From UBA4742 sp002403895 (GTDB lineage: Bacteria; Actinomycetota; Acidimicrobiia; Acidimicrobiales; Acidimicrobilacustridaceae), in assembly GCA_036823295.1 (NCBI GenBank), contig DAISGD010000077.1, positions 1 through 13,651 of the forward strand: a stretch of 13,651 bases of DNA, given 5' to 3'. The position numbers and the translations under genes are program-made. The notes beneath the pieces are model-generated. The model made no database searches. It saw only the letters and a program-made list of their open reading frames with translations, and was not told where the DNA came from. Shown in pieces: positions 12,197-13,651 of this stretch (positions are counted from its first letter, which is position 1; each line of letters starts with the position of its first letter).

Positions 12197-13651
12197 TTAC
12201 TCGGTGGGGCCGGCCTCGGCGAGCTCCATAGGCGGGGGTTGGAACCCTTCGGTGGCCTTGAACGTGATGATCGTCTCGCCCGTCTCGGGGTCGACCTCGG
12301 CGTCGACGATGATCATCTCGCCGGCTCGGAACTCTTTCCACAGAAGGCGCTCGGACATCGGGTCCTCGACCATGCGCTGAATGGCTCGGCGCAGCGGTCG
12401 GGCGCCCATGGTCGGGTCATACCCCTTATCGGCCAGGTGGATCTTGGCCGCCGGGGTGAGCTCCAGGCCAAGGCCCTGACTCTCGAGCTGCTTGGTGACC
12501 CGCTTGATCATCAGGTCGACGATCTCGGTCACCTCTGCCTTCGACAACTCGTGGAACACGATGGTGTCGTCGATGCGGTTCAGGAACTCCGGGCGGAAGT
12601 GCTGCTTGAGCGCATCGTTGACCTTTTCCTTCATGCGCTCGTAGCTGACAGCCTCGTCGGCCTTGGAGAAGCCGAGGTTGGCCTTGCGCAGATCCGCGGT
12701 GCCCAAGTTGGAGGTCATGATCAGCACGGTGTTGCGGAAGTCGACCGAGCGACCCTGCGAGTCAGTCAGACGGCCCTCTTCGAGGATCTGCAGCAGCGTG
12801 TTGAACACGTCGGGATGGGCTTTTTCGATCTCGTCGAACAGCACCACGGAGAACGGCTTGCGGCGCACGGCCTCGGTGAGCTGGCCACCTTCTTCGTAGC
12901 CAACGTAGCCGGGGGGTGAACCGACCAACCGGCTCACGGTGTGCTTCTCCATGTACTCGGACATGTCGAGCTGGATGAGCGACTGCTCGTCGCCGAACAG
13001 GAACTCGGCCAGCGTCTTGGCCAGCTCGGTCTTGCCCACGCCCGACGGGCCCAGGAAGATGAATGAGCCACTGGGACGCTTCGGGTCCTTCAGGCCGGCC
13101 CGGGTACGGCGGATGGCCTGGCTGACGGCCTTGATGGCGTCCTGCTGGCCGATGACCCGCTTGTGGAGTTCGTCCTCCATGCGCAGGAGCTTGGCCGTCT
13201 CTTCCTCGGTGAGCTTGTACACCGGGATGCCCGTCCAGATCGAGAGAACTTCGGCGATCGACTCCTCGTCCACCTCGTCGAACAGGTCGATCCCGGAGTC
13301 CTTGATCTCGCGCTCCTTGGTCTCCTTCTCGGCCAGGAGCTCCTTCTCGCGGTCGCGGAGCTTGCCCGCTTCCTCGAAATGTTGACCCTCAACCGCTTCC
13401 TTCTTGGCCTGGACGACCTGGGCGAGCTGGTTCTCCAGCTCCTTGTAGTCGGGTGGTGTCTCCATGCGCTTGATTCGAAGGCGCGACCCGGCCTCGTCGA
13501 TGAGGTCGATGGCCTTGTCCGGGAGGTGCCGGTCAGAGATGTAGCGATCGGCCAGGTTGGCCGCGGCCACGAGGGCCTGGTCGGTGATGGTGACCCGGTG
13601 GTGCGCCTCGTAACGGTCGCGCAGGCCCTTGAGGATCTCGATGGTGTGCGC
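12197..13651 (-). CDS. clpC: ATP-dependent Clp protease ATPase subunit ClpC (partial, C-terminal 484 residues)
   Basis: ClpC is the AAA+ unfoldase that feeds substrates to the ClpP protease. The reading frame runs off the window edge at 13651, so the N-terminal repeat domain and most of the first ATPase domain are missing; about 484 of an expected 820-850 residues are present. Visible, numbered from the edge: the end of D1 with DRHLPDKAIDLIDEAG (40-55), a UVR-like middle segment (about 70-112) that separates ClpC from ClpB, D2 Walker A GPSGVGKT (201-208), pore loop GYVG (248-251), Walker B LFDEIEKAH (271-279), a probable ClpP-docking loop containing LGF (326-328), arginine finger in FLNRIDD (356-362, R359), and sensor 2 GARPLRR (416-422). 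An internal GTG at 13570 is not the start. The TAA stop is 24 bases from the LppM-like gene. Confidence 0.97.
   Translation of the reverse strand, partial: AHTIEILKGLRDRYEAHHRVTITDQALVAAANLADRYISDRHLPDKAIDLIDEAGSRLRIKRMETPPDYKELENQLAQVVQAKKEAVEGQHFEEAGKLRDREKELLAEKETKEREIKDSGIDLFDEVDEESIAEVLSIWTGIPVYKLTEEETAKLLRMEDELHKRVIGQQDAIKAVSQAIRRTRAGLKDPKRPSGSFIFLGPSGVGKTELAKTLAEFLFGDEQSLIQLDMSEYMEKHTVSRLVGSPPGYVGYEEGGQLTEAVRRKPFSVVLFDEIEKAHPDVFNTLLQILEEGRLTDSQGRSVDFRNTVLIMTSNLGTADLRKANLGFSKADEAVSYERMKEKVNDALKQHFRPEFLNRIDDTIVFHELSKAEVTEIVDLMIKRVTKQLESQGLGLELTPAAKIHLADKGYDPTMGARPLRRAIQRMVEDPMSERLLWKEFRAGEMIIVDAEVDPETGETIITFKATEGFQPPPMELAEAGPTE

Noticed and set aside
11978..12919. 313-codon plus-strand open frame across the LppM-like gene and clpC
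   Set aside because: It spans two well-supported genes on the opposite strand and shows only the composition expected of an antisense shadow.
1..13651. Mobile elements, CRISPR arrays, tRNA or rRNA genes, riboswitches
   Set aside because: No transposase, integrase, terminal repeats, regularly spaced repeats or RNA-gene signatures were seen; gaps between genes are short and the longest (155 bases at 6898-7052) is explained as a divergent promoter region.

Overview
The window is about 70% GC and reads as chromosomal DNA from a high-GC actinobacterium. The evidence is a block of genes typical of that phylum (carD, ispD, ispF, an rlmB-type methyltransferase, disA, radA, clpC), GTG starts, soluble zinc-finger anti-sigma biology and apparent leaderless promoters. 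The divergence of the proteins from Mycobacterium and the presence of an orphan molybdenum hydroxylase suggest a deep-branching environmental lineage such as Acidimicrobiia, but that placement is an inference. I see no tRNA, rRNA, CRISPR, insertion sequence, phage or plasmid signal, and coding density is very high.

Layout. Positions 54-985 carry a translationally coupled ECF sigma factor and soluble zinc-binding anti-sigma factor. Positions 1043-3295 encode a xanthine dehydrogenase/form II CO dehydrogenase-type molybdopterin subunit without its usual iron-sulfur and FAD partners. Converging on it is a minus-strand operon, read from 6897 down to 3323: carD, ispD, ispF, rlmB-like methyltransferase, and an unrecognised lipoprotein. 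Divergent from carD is a Crp/Fnr-family regulator (7053-7712). It converges with a second minus-strand group read from 10880 down to 7731: radA, disA and a dienelactone-hydrolase-family protein, the last two overlapping. A small SRPBCC/AHSA1-type protein (10979-11410) runs divergently from radA and overlaps by 15 bases the 3' end of an LppM-like lipoprotein (11396-12172). The window ends inside clpC, which lies upstream of the LppM-like gene on the minus strand and lacks its N-terminal half here.

How the genes fit together. CarD (RNA polymerase control), IspD/IspF (two non-adjacent steps of the MEP isoprenoid pathway), rRNA methylation, RadA (recombination), DisA (DNA-scanning c-di-AMP synthase) and ClpC (protein unfoldase of the Clp protease) form a housekeeping and genome-maintenance neighbourhood that, from memory, is also clustered in Mycobacterium tuberculosis.

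The most informative non-coding signal is a repeated promoter layout. Six genes (1043, 7053, 9460, 10880, 10979, 12172) have a TANNNT -10 hexamer ending exactly 6 or 7 bases before the start codon, which predicts leaderless mRNAs. Several transcription-unit ends have GC-rich inverted repeats wrapped around the stop codon. I found no clearly undescribed multi-gene system. The items most worth checking are the leaderless promoter set, the carD/crp divergent control region with its dyads, the orphan molybdenum subunit, and the disA-hydrolase coupling.
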